DNA of 64,000 nucleotides from Hoplostethus atlanticus (taxonomy: Eukaryota > Chordata > Actinopteri > Trachichthyiformes > Trachichthyidae), in NCBI GenBank assembly GCA_034670405.1, contig JAXDDX010000220.1, positions 326,001 to 390,000 of the forward strand. Reading direction: 5' to 3'. This document shows positions 1 through 12,332 of the stretch, piece after piece. The notes under the pieces are model-generated. The model was not told the origin of the DNA. It ran no database searches and worked only from the letters and a program-made list of their open reading frames with translations. The first letter of the stretch is position 1, and each line of letters starts with the position of its first letter. Made by a program: the position numbers and the translations under genes.

Positions 1-726
1 TCTCTTTGCACACTGAGGTAATTATATCATATCACTTAAAGCTTACAGCCCTTAACTGTGTGTCTGACCCCTGTTTCCATGTACTGTAGATGTGTGCAGT
101 GTGTGTTGTGCTTGTGAAATTATTAAGCCATTCCTGATCTTGTCATAGTCTTATGCCTTCGCTGTAAAATGTCTCATCAGTGGCTAAACACATACAACAA
201 CACACACACAATCTGTTTACTTGAACGCCCTTCACCTAGCTTAACTGCCATTTAAGTCTAGACCTTCAGATAATTGGCTTAGCAACCCCTGAGCATAAGA
301 TTGGGATGTGGTATTAGCATTAGTTTTTTACTTTTTTAAGCCAAGCCTCTCTGCCTGTGTGTTGATTATATTTCCCAACAATCACTCTGTCTGCTTTTGT
401 GTGTGTTTGTCTTCCTGTCTGTTTCTGCTGTCTATAGAAGAGACTTTCTAGAGCAGCTAAAGCAGGCTGACTGTTGTGTTGATGTTTATAGTATCCCTTT
501 TCCTTTATTGCTTTAGTATGGAGGAAGTGCTGTTGCCAGGGCAACTGTAGCTTTGACTGGCATTGGTGTGGCCATGGGAATTGATAGTACATTTCTATAC
601 CTTGCTGTTAATTAAATGTAATAAGTGGAAAGTAACATCTGGGTTTATTTATAAGAGCTTCATGACTAATCCATCATTTATTCTCCCTCTCTTTCTTCTC
701 CTCCATCCCTCCCTCTCTCACTACAG

Positions 727-902
727 TGAATGACTTCACGGTGATCCGTAAAAAGTTCAAGTGCCCGTACTGCAGTTTCTCTGCCATGCACCAGTGCATC
801 TTGAAGAGGCACATGCGCTCCCACACCGGCGAGAGGCCCTACCCCTGTGAAATCTGTGGCAAGAAGTTCACCAGAAGGGAGCACATGAAGAGACACACAC
901 TG
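727..902 (+). CDS. zbtb46: zbtb46 penultimate coding exon (C2H2 fingers 1-2)
   Basis: The acceptor is CTCACTACAG before 727 and the donor is CTG|GTGAGT after 902. Two leading bases complete a codon from the upstream exon, then 58 codons run open. Finger 1 is C-P-Y-C...H-M-R-S-H and is followed by the classic TGERPY linker. Finger 2 starts C-E-I-C and its helix is TRREHMKRH; its second zinc-binding His is in the next exon. Confidence 0.93.
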
Positions 903-1491
903 GTGAGTTTACAGTCAGCCGATCACCAGTAGGGAGCAGTAAACCATACTGAGGAGTAACCCCTCACACCCCTGTGATACCCCAAACCAAGAATTCACCC
1001 ATCTTAGTAAATGTACAATCTGTGAATGATGTGTATCCTTCCAACAGGTCCACAGCAAGGATAAGAAGTATGTGTGTAAGGTGTGCAGCCGAGTCTTCAT
1101 GTCGGCAGCCAGCGTCGGAATCAAACATGGTTCCCGTCGCCATGGCGTCTGTGCTGACTGCTCTGGCCGGGGCATGGCCGCGCTATTGGACCACAATGGG
1201 GAAGTGGGTGGAGACATCTCTCCAGAGGAAGAGCTGTACCCTGGCGACCATCGTTTCCATGACGACCAGGCCGAGTGCGATGGTGATGGAGAGGGGGAGG
1301 AGGAGATGATGGTTGAGGGTGACGGAGAGATGATGGGAGAGGGAGAGGAGGAGGGAGGGAAGTGGAAGGACTCAGGGATGATAGCCGAGGGGGATGGAGC
1401 GCTGGACAATGAGAAGGAGGAGAGTGACTCCTCAGCACAGGAGGGGGAGCAGCAGAATGGGAGTGAGAAGGACTTTGCCTGGATCTCCTAG
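727..1491 (+). CDS. zbtb46: zbtb46, 3' portion (last two coding exons; partial gene)
   Basis: C-terminal part of the BTB-zinc finger transcription factor ZBTB46, a nuclear DNA-binding regulator known from classical dendritic cells and endothelium. Exon 727-902 follows a pyrimidine tract and CTACAG and enters in phase 1. It encodes [14 protein letters not shown], a C2H2 finger (C-x2-C-x12-H-x3-H), then most of a second finger. Exon 1048-1491 supplies the second finger's last His (VHSKDKK) and a third, irregular finger, [19 protein letters not shown]. It then has [11 protein letters not shown], an acidic Gly/Glu/Met-rich tail and the terminal KDFAWIS, followed by TAG. The finger order, the [15 protein letters not shown] block and the KDFAW end match my memory of ZBTB46. 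The BTB domain and start codon lie outside the window. The junction 902/1048 is phase 0. The gene converges on slc2a4rg, as in human. Confidence 0.93.
1048..1491 (+). CDS. zbtb46: zbtb46 last coding exon with stop
   Basis: The acceptor is CCAACAG before 1048, phase 0, and the exon encodes 147 residues and TAG at 1489-1491. It begins [13 protein letters not shown], contains an HGVCADC cysteine pair, then a purine-rich stretch coding an acidic tail, and ends FAWIS. Confidence 0.93.
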   Translation, partial: VHSKDKKYVCKVCSRVFMSAASVGIKHGSRRHGVCADCSGRGMAALLDHNGEVGGDISPEEELYPGDHRFHDDQAECDGDGEGEEEMMVEGDGEMMGEGEEEGGKWKDSGMIAEGDGALDNEKEESDSSAQEGEQQNGSEKDFAWIS

Positions 1492-2464
1492 GATCTGTTG
1501 GGCTCTCCTCTATGGCTCTTTGACCGATCTCTGAGGAGATCTCTTGTGATCTCTTGGGCAGAATCCTCTGCTCTCTTTACCCATTTGTCCCACTGTGGGC
1601 AGGCCTTCCTCTGAATGGAAACGGTGTAGGGTGATGCGCGACAATGATCTAAAACCATTATGGGTGACACATACATACACACACACACAGACAGACACAC
1701 ATAGGCTAGCTGGTCATATGACTGCCATAGTCGAAAGAGAGTGATTGAGAGATGGCTCAAGTGAAAGGCTTTTTCTGCTTACCTCCTTTACTTCTGATGC
1801 AGTGTTTTTGTGTTTGATTATTTTTCTCCTGGGGGTTCAGGCCAGAGTCCTGTAGTTTTATACTCAAAACGGGAATCAAACGGGGACGCTGCCAAGGACC
1901 TGGCCAATGCTAGACTGCAACTTTGTATGTTTGCCGTCACAATCGCCATGGAAACCAAGGATCATTGACAGTGTGGAGAAATGGCCAGGAGGGGGAGTCT
2001 TGGTGCCATCCGGCCCCAACGTTTCTGGGGGAGTTAAAGGACAGTCTTTATCTACTGCAACGCTGCATGTGTCAGAGGACTGGGCAGCCCGATGGCACAT
2101 TGTTGATGCAGAGTCCAACTGCCACAGACTTGCACTTTAACGAAAACTGACTCCTGTCACAAAGCCCCGAACCCATGGTTTACATTTTTGATCTGATCTT
2201 TACTTACCTAAACAACTCGGTGACCGCACCTACCTTTAAGGATATACTTTATGTCCTCTTGACTGTTATCACAACATAGAAATCACTGAATCTTTGTGCA
2301 GTTTGCTGTTTATATAGCCTATGCCTTTCAGTGGGGTCGTTAATCTTTCACCTAAGTTTACCACACAATTTCTATTGACCCATCACAAGAAAATACTGGA
2401 GCTTTGACAGATGTACATACAATTTTTGGAAAAGTGGAATTTGAAAGATGAATGGAGTGAGTGT

Positions 2465-2467
<3 letters not shown>

Positions 2468-2501
<34 letters not shown>
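2468..2501 (+). repeat. (GA)n array
   Basis: 34 bases of GA in the inferred zbtb46 3'UTR. Confidence 0.95.
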
Positions 2502-2503
<2 letters not shown>

Positions 2504-4477
2504 AAGGGGAGAGATTTATATACAAGAGTTTTGAGTGCTATGCAGGAACCTCCGCATTCTCTGATTACACAGTGGACATCAACTTCAACGTCACTCTGCT
2601 TCCCTGTTCGCAAATCAACACAAGTGGAACCACATGACCTACACTATTAACTCTTTCTGTCTCTCTCGCTGTGTGTCTCTTTCTCTTTCTCGTTCTCTCT
2701 CTTTCTGTTTCTATCTCACACTGGAGCTTGTGATAATAGGATCCGAGAGCCAAGTCTCGCAAACTGGAGGAGCCACCTTTCTTTCTTTTTGAAACACTTT
2801 GGGTTGTTTTGGTCAGTCATATACTTCAAGTTTTCGTGTATGGAATATGCAGAATCTTTCCATTTTATTGGACCACGGTTTATCTTTCTTTGGTGATATT
2901 TTATCGGATTTTGTAAGATTAAAAGAAAGGGGATCGAAATTGTGCTTGAACGTCCATCCAGAGGTTGAGAATGGTAGAGAGTGTAATATTAATTTGTTTT
3001 GTTTAACAGCTATTTATTGAAAAACATCATAGTGGATTCCTGATTTTGAAAAGTCATTCCCTCCTCTGTCTGTGTTGGGTGCAACAGGATGGGTGTTTGT
3101 GTGTAAGGATGGATGAGTGTCCGGTGTCAAATTAATGTTAAAGTCTATATTGATTTCTTAAGATTATTTCCATGTCTTTGGCAAGATATTTGACAATTCA
3201 AGTGAGGCAGATGACATGTCTTATTATTATGATTATCAGAACTATGATTACTGTTGTTGATGTTACTATTATTAATTATTATTAAGTGCTGGATGCTAAG
3301 CTTTATTGTGTGTTCTTTTTTGATATTTTATATCTTGTATAAGAAGAAAGAGCTTTTATACTTTGCCTTGTTGTGGACAGCAAGCCATGGGGCTTTTATC
3401 AATCTTTTATTGTGCCAGTTTTACGCTTTTTCTGTCGTATTTGCTTTTTTACCAAGGGAAAACAAGTTCACTGTCAAACTTCTCTGTTAGATATTGATTG
3501 AAACATATATTCAGCACACGCTTTCGCATCACTAATGTACACTAATTGATTAATATCAAACCAAAAACAATCTAGTACCTTGTATACATAAAGTGCTTTT
3601 GTTTCACAGTGTGTGTGTGTGTGTGTGTGTGTGTGCAGGTGCTTTTGGATTTATTATTGTGGTTAATAGTTTTGTTGTTGGGTTGTTTTTATTTTGAACC
3701 TGTCACTATTTGTCACAGTTTGAAAAGTGCACATGTTATGGTATTATTGTGTATATGAAGGGCTGTGTGAAAGGACCAGCTAGTTTATGAAGATTGCATC
3801 TTAAAAAAAGAGACTCTGTCACAAAAGGTTCTACTGTATAACGCCTTGCATGAAACAAAATCAAGTAGAAATGCAGCTTCCAGATGATGCACTTGTGTGC
3901 TGTTGAATCTGTTCACTGTATTTCTATGTGTTTCACCCACTCGACTCCAGTACATTTAGATAACAGGAAGGCGTGCGCTGCAGTAGTAACTCTGGGAAAC
4001 ATTTTGTTGCCAGTGCTGGTTGCAAACATTAGGCCTCTACTACAGGCGCCATGGACTGCACTTCCCATAAACCCCCACTGAGCAACTCTATACAATGTGA
4101 TTTGTGATGCTTTCTTCATGTCTGGCAACTACCTTTATTTAAGTTGAATTATTTATTGTGTTTTTGTTTGACCCATTTATTAAATATATCAAATTCTTTT
4201 TTTTAAGTGAGAAAAAAAAGAAGAAAGACAATGGGTAGGATCTTTTGAATGTTATTGGTGGGTTTAGAAGGAGTCCATGATCAGTGACAAATCTCTGTCC
4301 TGTGGTGCTGTAGTGGCCACTGAGAGACGTATGGATGTATGTATGAGTCCCCAGCCCTGTGCTCTTCTCACGGCCTGTACTGTACGTCTTCTTCCTCATA
4401 CCGGGTTGTACTTCAGGAAACGTCCGCCATCAACCCCTCAATATGTGCCTCAATGACATTTCACCTGTGTGCTTGTG

Positions 4478-4526
<49 letters not shown>

Positions 4527-5425
4527 CCAGAAATAATTCAATATTTGTATTGACGGATAGAGATTAAGATGTGACTGTTCAGATTATAGGTGCAAAATGT
4601 TGGAGGAAAGACTTGTTCTTCAGAGAGACAAATCAGATGACTGTCTAGGTTCTCTTTCCCACCGTGTGTTGATAACCTTTTGTGCCCTGATTCTGTGGTC
4701 TTAACTGCATGCCTGTGTTCATTTTGTCATACCAAAGCGGCGTCTTCGGCATCTGCACACAACTGTCTCATTCCACATGATGCAAAACTGGAACTGTTTG
4801 CTCTGTTGCAGATGAATATGGGTATTCTTAGACGTGTAAAAATTGCAATCCTGATTTAGCCTGTATAGCTTGATTCACATGTGCAAATCATGAAGCCATA
4901 GATATGGGTATATCTATATTATACTATATTTCAAATTTGGCTCTTTTTATTTTAGATTCTGTTCTTCTACTAAGAGTGACGTGTGTATACCTTCATATAC
5001 GTATATGAATTTATATTACTATTATATATTATTTATTTTCTATCTCAAGTTTCGGAGGGTGTCTTTCATTTGTAAAGGGTCGCACTTGAAGCTTGAGGTT
5101 TGTTTATTTTTTGTTGGGAATAATATTGTTCAATATGATACTGACTTTATATTGATGATGATCATAAACCTGTGTTTGTAACAAAATGTGTTAAATAATG
5201 AAAAAAACATGTCCCGTTTTTACACCTGTTTTGTTCTGGGCAGATTAAGTGCTCTTGTGCAGATATTTTCAGTTGCTAGTACTGATCACAAAACATTTTT
5301 ACAGTCAACCATGAGCCTCCTGTTTTGATGTTGGGGATGGCCCACAGGCCGCCCAAGCCTCTTTCTAACTTCATGTTTAGTGGAAGAATTAGCTTGACTA
5401 TTATTTGCAAAAACCAATCAGTCTC

Positions 5426-5431
5426 AATAAA
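5426..5431 (+). terminator. zbtb46: candidate poly(A) signal of zbtb46
   Basis: AATAAA, about 3.9 kb after the zbtb46 stop. GTGCGTGCTGTGC and a T-run follow 35-60 bases downstream, a normal arrangement of signal and downstream GU/U-rich element. Confidence 0.55.
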
Positions 5432-5451
5432 TTTTGAAATTGCTGCTGTAA

Positions 5452-8400
5452 AGAAGTAACCAGTGCGTGCTGTGCTTTTTGTTTTTATTTATTTATCTCT
5501 GTCTGTCATTACCACGTGCTGTCCACAAGGGGGCAGACTAGACACAACAGTAAAAGAAAGACAAAGGAGAACTGATGGATACATAGCTGCCGCTACACCA
5601 GAGCCTTGTTTATCCAAACTCCTCAAGGTGGCTCAGTAGATCCAAATGTTTGGAACTATCAAATGCAATTTTGTATCAAAACATCTTCACAATATGAAAT
5701 GTGCACACACACATATAGAAAAGTTAAGTGCAGTTCACTTTGCTGTTCAAATGCTTTAAATTGCATATATCAGCATAGATAGCAGCAATCAATAGGTGAT
5801 TTTTTTTACATGTTGCCACATTTTTTCACTCATCATTGAGGAGGTCTGAGGTTTCAACAAATTTCTACCACACTCCTTTATCCACTCAGCTTCTACCCAT
5901 CAACTCATTGAAGGTGAATAAAGGACCCGACTGCAGACTTCTTCCGTTCAGGTTTATTTTCTTTCCATCACATGGATCACATTATCAGCATCATACATGG
6001 TCATCCATCTTCTCAATCACTAGTCATAGGCTTGACATTCACACAAATAATCCTTGAGTGCACCACTCCTCAGAAAGTGCTTCCTCGCTGTGCATGGGGC
6101 TGCTGATGATGGCCGGAGCCGGAGCCTGAGCCCACACACAGGAGAAATCTTGCCCTCCAGCGATGACCAAAGACTGATGTTTCCCTCCAAATGGTTAAAC
6201 AAGCACCATGTGTCACATAGTACACTGAGCGTCTTTAACGGAGGCAAGCAAACTAAATCAGCCTTGGATCATCAGTTACTGTAACGGACAATCTAACAAT
6301 CTAATAAAACCCTTCAGTGTTGTATCTCCTAACAAAAAACAAAACAAAAACATGAGCGATGCTAGACATGCAAAACAACCTCAAACTGAACCAGACATCA
6401 GTCAATCAATCAATCAATCAATCAATCAAACAATCAATGAGAAAACAAAAAATAACGCAACAAAAAAAACGTCAGTTTTCACGCCAGCCACTGTAAGGCT
6501 CAGTAAAGACACAACAGGAGAAAATAAATGGTCGTCAAAAAAAGAGAACTGAAGATGAAGACAAGACAAAAAATGATTTAAGAGCACAGTAGAGGAAGCA
6601 GAGAATTGAGTGGAGCTGCCATTGCAATGCATTACATTTGATTTGGAAGGAGATCCATTGGCTTTGCTGCTGCTGGGTTACACACAACGGAAATTGACAT
6701 TCAAAAAAGCCACAACATAAATTTTGACATATTTGGAAAAATGGAGGCTTTTTATGATGCACATTTCAAGGGTTTAGTTAGCTTAATATACTGAGTAAAG
6801 GCTTGGGTGGGACCACAGTAAAGCTAGATAGTGCACGAAAAGAAAATGGAAAGGACAAGGTGATCGCAGAAGAATCACTGTAGTGAAGAGGAAATGGGAA
6901 GGATATGTCTATCTATGATACAACTGGAAGACACCAAGGCATGCTGTCTGTTGGAATGTGCAGGGCAGGATAAAGATTCCCACAAGGTTGAACATTTCAT
7001 CAAGACCAAAGGTCGAAGGTGATCCTGCCTAACAACAACTTAACATCACAACCACACACAAGATCCACGACAACAACAATAACCACGTATTCGGAAAAAA
7101 TTACTATTTGGCAGGGAGAAAGACAGAAGAACAGCAACAGCATGAGCCAGTAGCCCAGACGCCACCAAAGCTCAAGTTAGTTCTTGTTCCATTTTAAAGC
7201 ATCTCATTGCACAAAGTAAGATAGTGAAGCAATACTGCATGGTCGTGTGTTTTGATATGATTTAGAAGCGTGGCGGTAGCTGTCTGTGTGTGTTAAAATG
7301 TTGGATACTGAACTCCGAATGTGCTACAGGTTCACTACAGGCAGTACAAACAAGACAGCATTTTAACGACGAAAATGACAGACGTTTCTTTTTTTAGGTT
7401 TTACATTCAACATGTTTTGTTTTTCTCCCCTTTTGCCTCTAAGCTACAATATACATTGAGTCTTTACATGTTATGTTCACTATAGCTTCTCAATTGACTT
7501 TTAAAAAAAAAAAAAACGAAAGAAAAATATTCTGAGCAACTCTACTGTAAAAAAAAAAAAAAGTTTCCTTTTCATATAACAGAGATACAACAACAAAGAA
7601 AGCGACAACAATATATGAAAAAAGCCTCACGGTTCTCTTTATGTTGCATATGTACAGGAAAGCCCTGAAACTGCAAATCCATCTACATCGTCACTGCTTG
7701 TCTCGTGTCCCCTTTCCACCAATTGTACATCTCCAGTTTCCCTGCACACCCAATAACAATTAAGTCCAATCTCCATCTTCCCATGTTCTGGGTTGAAGTT
7801 GCAATTGTTGATCTGAGGTCTATTTTCCAATGTTCACCAAATGCTCAGATTGATGATTTTAATAATGGTCTATTGTCCTAGATCTGTGCCCAAGAGCAGC
7901 TTTGTACCCTTTCTGGCCATGGGGGTCCAAGCCGCACCACATGAACAAGCTCCTGCCTGTAAGGCCTTGGCCTGGAACTTCATAGGCCAGTTTAGTGCAA
8001 CTCGATAAAAGGTGGTATAGTGGCAAGCGCGGAGACCTGTTTGGCTTAATGCATGCATAACTGGCCAATCCACTGCCAGTAAAGCACTCACTGGTCTCTG
8101 AACCTGCTGGTGGAATCTTAAAAGTGCTTTCATTGGAGATGGAGAGAGAGCTTATGGGCTGCGTTTGAGAATCTATCAAAGAACCAAACCAGAAGATGAC
8201 AGAGGAGAGTCAAAGTGGTATCCAGCACTAAAAACACCAACTGTTTATATACAGTTACAACCTCAACTCAGTAAAATGTACATAAGCCAAAGCCTTTTTT
8301 TTTTTTTTTTTTTTTTTAGGTAAAGGAAGAACAAGGTTTATGGGGGAAAAAAAGCAGTGTGCGAGTAATATCAGGAAACTCCTGGCATTGAATCACCATA

Positions 8401-9270
8401 AAGCATCTGTTATCAAGACGATAATGTGTAGCCACTGACTGAGACCAGTGTTTTCCCATCACTGAGACAAGGCAGGCGCTGCTTTCGGCCCGTTAGCACC
8501 CTTCCACGGAAAGGCCAAGTGACTGACTACCCAAGTACCACACTGTACTTTCCAGTACCACGCTACTCAAACACCAAACTGCCAGCACCACTGTGTTATG
8601 TACAGTATATCCAACACAGAGAGCAAGACAAACCAGTTCAGATCACTTGCTAATGGGGGACCCCAGAGGTACAGAACCCCAATCCCTGACACCCCATTTA
8701 TTCCATCAGGCAGTGACGACCCCCCCTCCCACCCCCACCCAAAAAAAACAACTATTTTCATTCACTTCAAAATTTGTGTGTATAAAATGTCCATGTATAA
8801 AAACATGTCTTTGCGCAGTGCAAGTTAGTGCAATTTCATTAGGTCAGTATACCTTTCCTTTTATGTTCTTTTCATTGGCACTTTGTGAAGTTTCTGACCG
8901 AAGAGGCCTGCTGACTGTTCTCACTAGCTGGTGAGACGGAGGGAGGCCGAGCTTATCTGAGATGCCATTTGAACAATAGCCTTACAGGCAAGGTCGTCAA
9001 TCAAAAAAACCATAACCATATGGTGGTTTATGATCTAGGAACAGAATGAGATGCTGTTTACTGTGACGGTGAACGCGTCCACTTATGTTTGTTTGTTTTC
9101 ACCAACTGAATTCAAGCAAGAAACCAATTAACAGTCTGGCATCTGCTCCCATGGATTCCTCAAGAAGTGATGACAGGTCACCTATAATGTGGTACTAGCC
9201 AATAGTAGACAGCCCTGTACCTCAGTCAAGGAGTCTGCTCAAAGGTGTGCTCATATGGGAAGGAACAGGC

Positions 9271-9313
<43 letters not shown>

Positions 9314-11988
9314 CCACGTGTGTCATGTGGTACAGTCATGCGGTGCTATGGTGATCAGGCCGGGTCAGGTCAGTGTCGGGAGCGCTGAGAGAGGAGAGGA
9401 CACGCAGCAGAAACTACATTCAAAAAGCTGTTAAAGAATCAAACGTTACAAAGACGAGTCTCTTCAAAAATATGCATCTATCTGCCTGTTGGGACTCTGC
9501 AACCGGAATATAAAAGTATGCTTAACGGGAAGCGAGATATCACCTTGAGAACAATTTGATCTCATCCAATCAAATATAACAATTTAGTGTGATGAGGAAT
9601 ACCAGGTCTGTGGTAGCCTGCTCAAAGTCTACTCATAGCCAAAGATTCAGCATTACTACAGGGGGGGGCTCTTGAAATGCTGAAATTACTCAACACGCCA
9701 ATAAGCATAATAATTGAATGTTTTTATTCATAAACTGTCCATGCTCTCAACTATGACTATTGATGTGTAGCTCTGTCCACTTCTCTCCAGTGGAAATGGG
9801 CAGTCATTTGTTCAACTACGTCATTACGCCAATTTCAGAATGCTCTTTACCCTGCAAGTCCACCACTAGAGGCTAGTAACCACCCAACAAAGACTGAGTG
9901 ACTCAAAAGCGTTTTTTGTTTTCCCCAACCAATGTTTGCAGTCATTTTTCATTACACTTGAAATCAAATTTGTTTACATCCTATAATCATTTTATAATTT
10001 CACTGCAAAGGCCTTTGGTAGGAGAGCACCTTTTGAAAGTATTTCTACAAAAGATTAAACGTTTTCAAGATTACCACTATCTTTGCTTTGTTATATATCT
10101 GGGAGAGCCACTAGAAAAGCATAACATGCAACAAAATGGGCTTCGTAATTTAGATTTATCACATTTATCACGTCAATATTGTTAGAAATTGCTGTTTTTC
10201 TTATACTGTAATATGTGAAATGGGTCATCCAAAACATTAAAATATATAGCTATCTAAAATCCCACCACATCAATATTCTATCTAATGGTGGGAAATGATG
10301 GCCTGTCATTAATTATTGTTGCAGATTTATATTTTAAAGTAACATTCCTCTTTGGGAAAACACTCAACATACTCCCATAGGAATCAATGAACAGTTAACC
10401 ACCAACAATGGCTGCCATGTATGGTGGCGTCCCTGTAGTGATGTCACTGACTTACTTTGATTTTCACTTTTCATTTTCAAATGTTCTACCAGAGAAACAT
10501 CACTTTAAATGTAAAAAATTAAAAAAAAAAAGGAAGGGGAAAAAATGTATTCTCAAGAAAGAATTCTCCTCCTATGAAAGTCTGGTATTTAAAAAATGTG
10601 TTGCTAATTAATGAAAGTTATTCCAAAGACTTGAATTGGTAACCTCTTGATATCAATCCATAAGAAAGATTTTGAATGATTTATTACCAGGTAGTGATTG
10701 TTGGGCTGCTATTTCTGTGATTTATCTACGTATACACATCAGTCAGACAGTAAATGAAAGTTTCAAAGGACAGGTATCATCCATGTATCACTCATTGTGG
10801 TAAACGATCCCTTAAGAAAGCAAGCTGTCAAAAATATCTGAGCCTTTCTGGCTTAACTTGCCTGAATATCAACAAACAACTCAAAGCAATGAAGACAATA
10901 TTAAACGTTGTAATCCTGCTGATTGCACAGTGCAACTATTCGTTGCCTCAGCAACTAATTGCTGAAAATAAACTCTGTAAGAAATAGAAATCCACTCTCT
11001 CGGACATACACTGTGGTTACAGTGATACTCTAAAAGAAGACTTATTTCTTCAAGGTGCATATCTCTAGGGTAAAAGTATAGAAAACAAGAGAGGAAAATA
11101 TATTTTATATACTGTGTACATCTCTAGAAAATATTTTGGAAAGTCAAAGGGAAACTTTTTGTACCACTTGGTGTGAGCAAAATTACAACAAGTATAGCTA
11201 GCGGTACTTGATTTGCTTCATGAATAAGAAGTAGATATCTAACATGTATTCAGTCGATATCCAGTAAGGCCGTAGAAGACAGTGATGTGTTATCCCTAAT
11301 TGGTTATGATGGGGGGTAGAGCTTTTAGTTATGAAGAAATGTTGGTTGTAACTGAACAGGCTACAGCAAGACTGTGACTCAAATTGCCTTTGGTAGGTTT
11401 GCTGTCAATTAAACAGTGACAATAAAAAACGGATATTGTACAAAGGTGTAATGAAGCAAATCCGGTGTTAACCTTGCACCTCCAAAGAGAATCATGCAAA
11501 GGTAGGTTATTATGATCTACCCCCCAAAAACAGTAGCTGACATGATGCTCTGACAATCAACAACACAAGAGTATACCAAAAAGCTTATCTGAAGTCTTTG
11601 TCTTGAATTGCCTTGAATTGAGGCCATGAAAAATGGGAAGTGAAAAAAAAAATCAGAGGGATCTGAATCAGATTTAAATGTTCCTTTTTTCCTTATTCAT
11701 CAACAGAGTAAAAATGTTTCAGTCTTAGAAAAAAGGTCTCCAAACCTGTGTAAAGTTCTTTTTTTTTCTCTTTCAATTTTGTGTTTGTTTTTACCCACCA
11801 GTTTTATTTTCTCTTTGTGTTTGGAAACGGAGCAGTGTGAAGGCGGACCCCCTGCTGGGCTGGAGGAAGCAGTGCTGAGAGCTCCATCGTAAAGAAATCC
11901 CCCCTCATCCCCTCAGTGGAGGAGTCCACCTCGCTGTATCTCTGAATGAGGAGGAGTTCATCACACTGATGCGGGCGGGGGGGGGCGA
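5452..11988 (-). other. slc2a4rg 3'UTR and convergent intergenic gap (no gene seen)
   Basis: I see no supported coding exon here. The right part must include the slc2a4rg 3'UTR, because its stop is at 11989. Minus-strand AATAAA hexamers (TTTATT on +) occur at 11803, 10680, 9723, 5952 and 5484-5493, so the 3' end is not settled by sequence. Contents: (AATC)n near 6403, A-runs at 7501-7562, a T-run at 8297, a GT array at 9273-9312, and a CTCF-like motif at 5523. Confidence 0.5.
5523..5536 (+). promoter_or_regulatory. CTCF-like motif
   Basis: CCACAAGGGGGCAG, one mismatch from the CTCF core CCASYAGRKGGCRS. It lies about 90 bases past the zbtb46 poly(A) signal, between two convergent genes. Confidence 0.35.
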
Positions 11989-12100
11989 TTAGTCGGTGAA
12001 TCTTTGACAGGCTTTTTTCCAGCGACAGGCTGTGCACCACATGTCTCTCTTCTCCATGCCATACACCTTTCGGCACTTCTTCGCCTCCCCACGGGGTTTC
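11989..12100 (-). CDS. slc2a4rg: slc2a4rg coding exon 9 (C-clamp, stop)
   Basis: Acceptor TTACCAAG before 12100; stop TAA at 11991-11989. It encodes [19 protein letters not shown] and [17 protein letters not shown], the most conserved part of the family and its DNA-contacting C-clamp. Confidence 0.96.
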
Positions 12101-12277
12101 CTTGGTAACAGCAGAGATGACAGAGTGAGGATACACACACACACACACACAGACATCCAGACACCCACACAGGAAAAATAACACACACACACACACACAC
12201 ACACGCATGTACTGCGCTCGCAGACGTGGAGAAGTGAACATGCACATGCAGAGGCGTACACACGCACACGCATGCAT

Positions 12278-12332
<55 letters not shown>

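Larger units (their letters stand above)
1492..5450 (+). other. zbtb46: zbtb46 3'UTR (inferred)
   Basis: No exon-like frame follows the zbtb46 stop. The stretch is AT-rich, with a GA array (2468-2501) and GT arrays (3609-3635, 4481-4525), and holds no credible coding sequence. It ends at the first canonical AATAAA on this strand that I found, at 5426, followed by a GT/T-rich stretch around 5462-5490. Calling the whole interval one UTR is inference. Confidence 0.55.

Noticed and set aside
11804-12327. Minus ORFs with Cys-Val repeats merging into C-clamp-like peptide
   Set aside because: Only the frame from 12100 down is real; the Cys-Val part is a CA array in intron 8, and the other two frames are out of phase.
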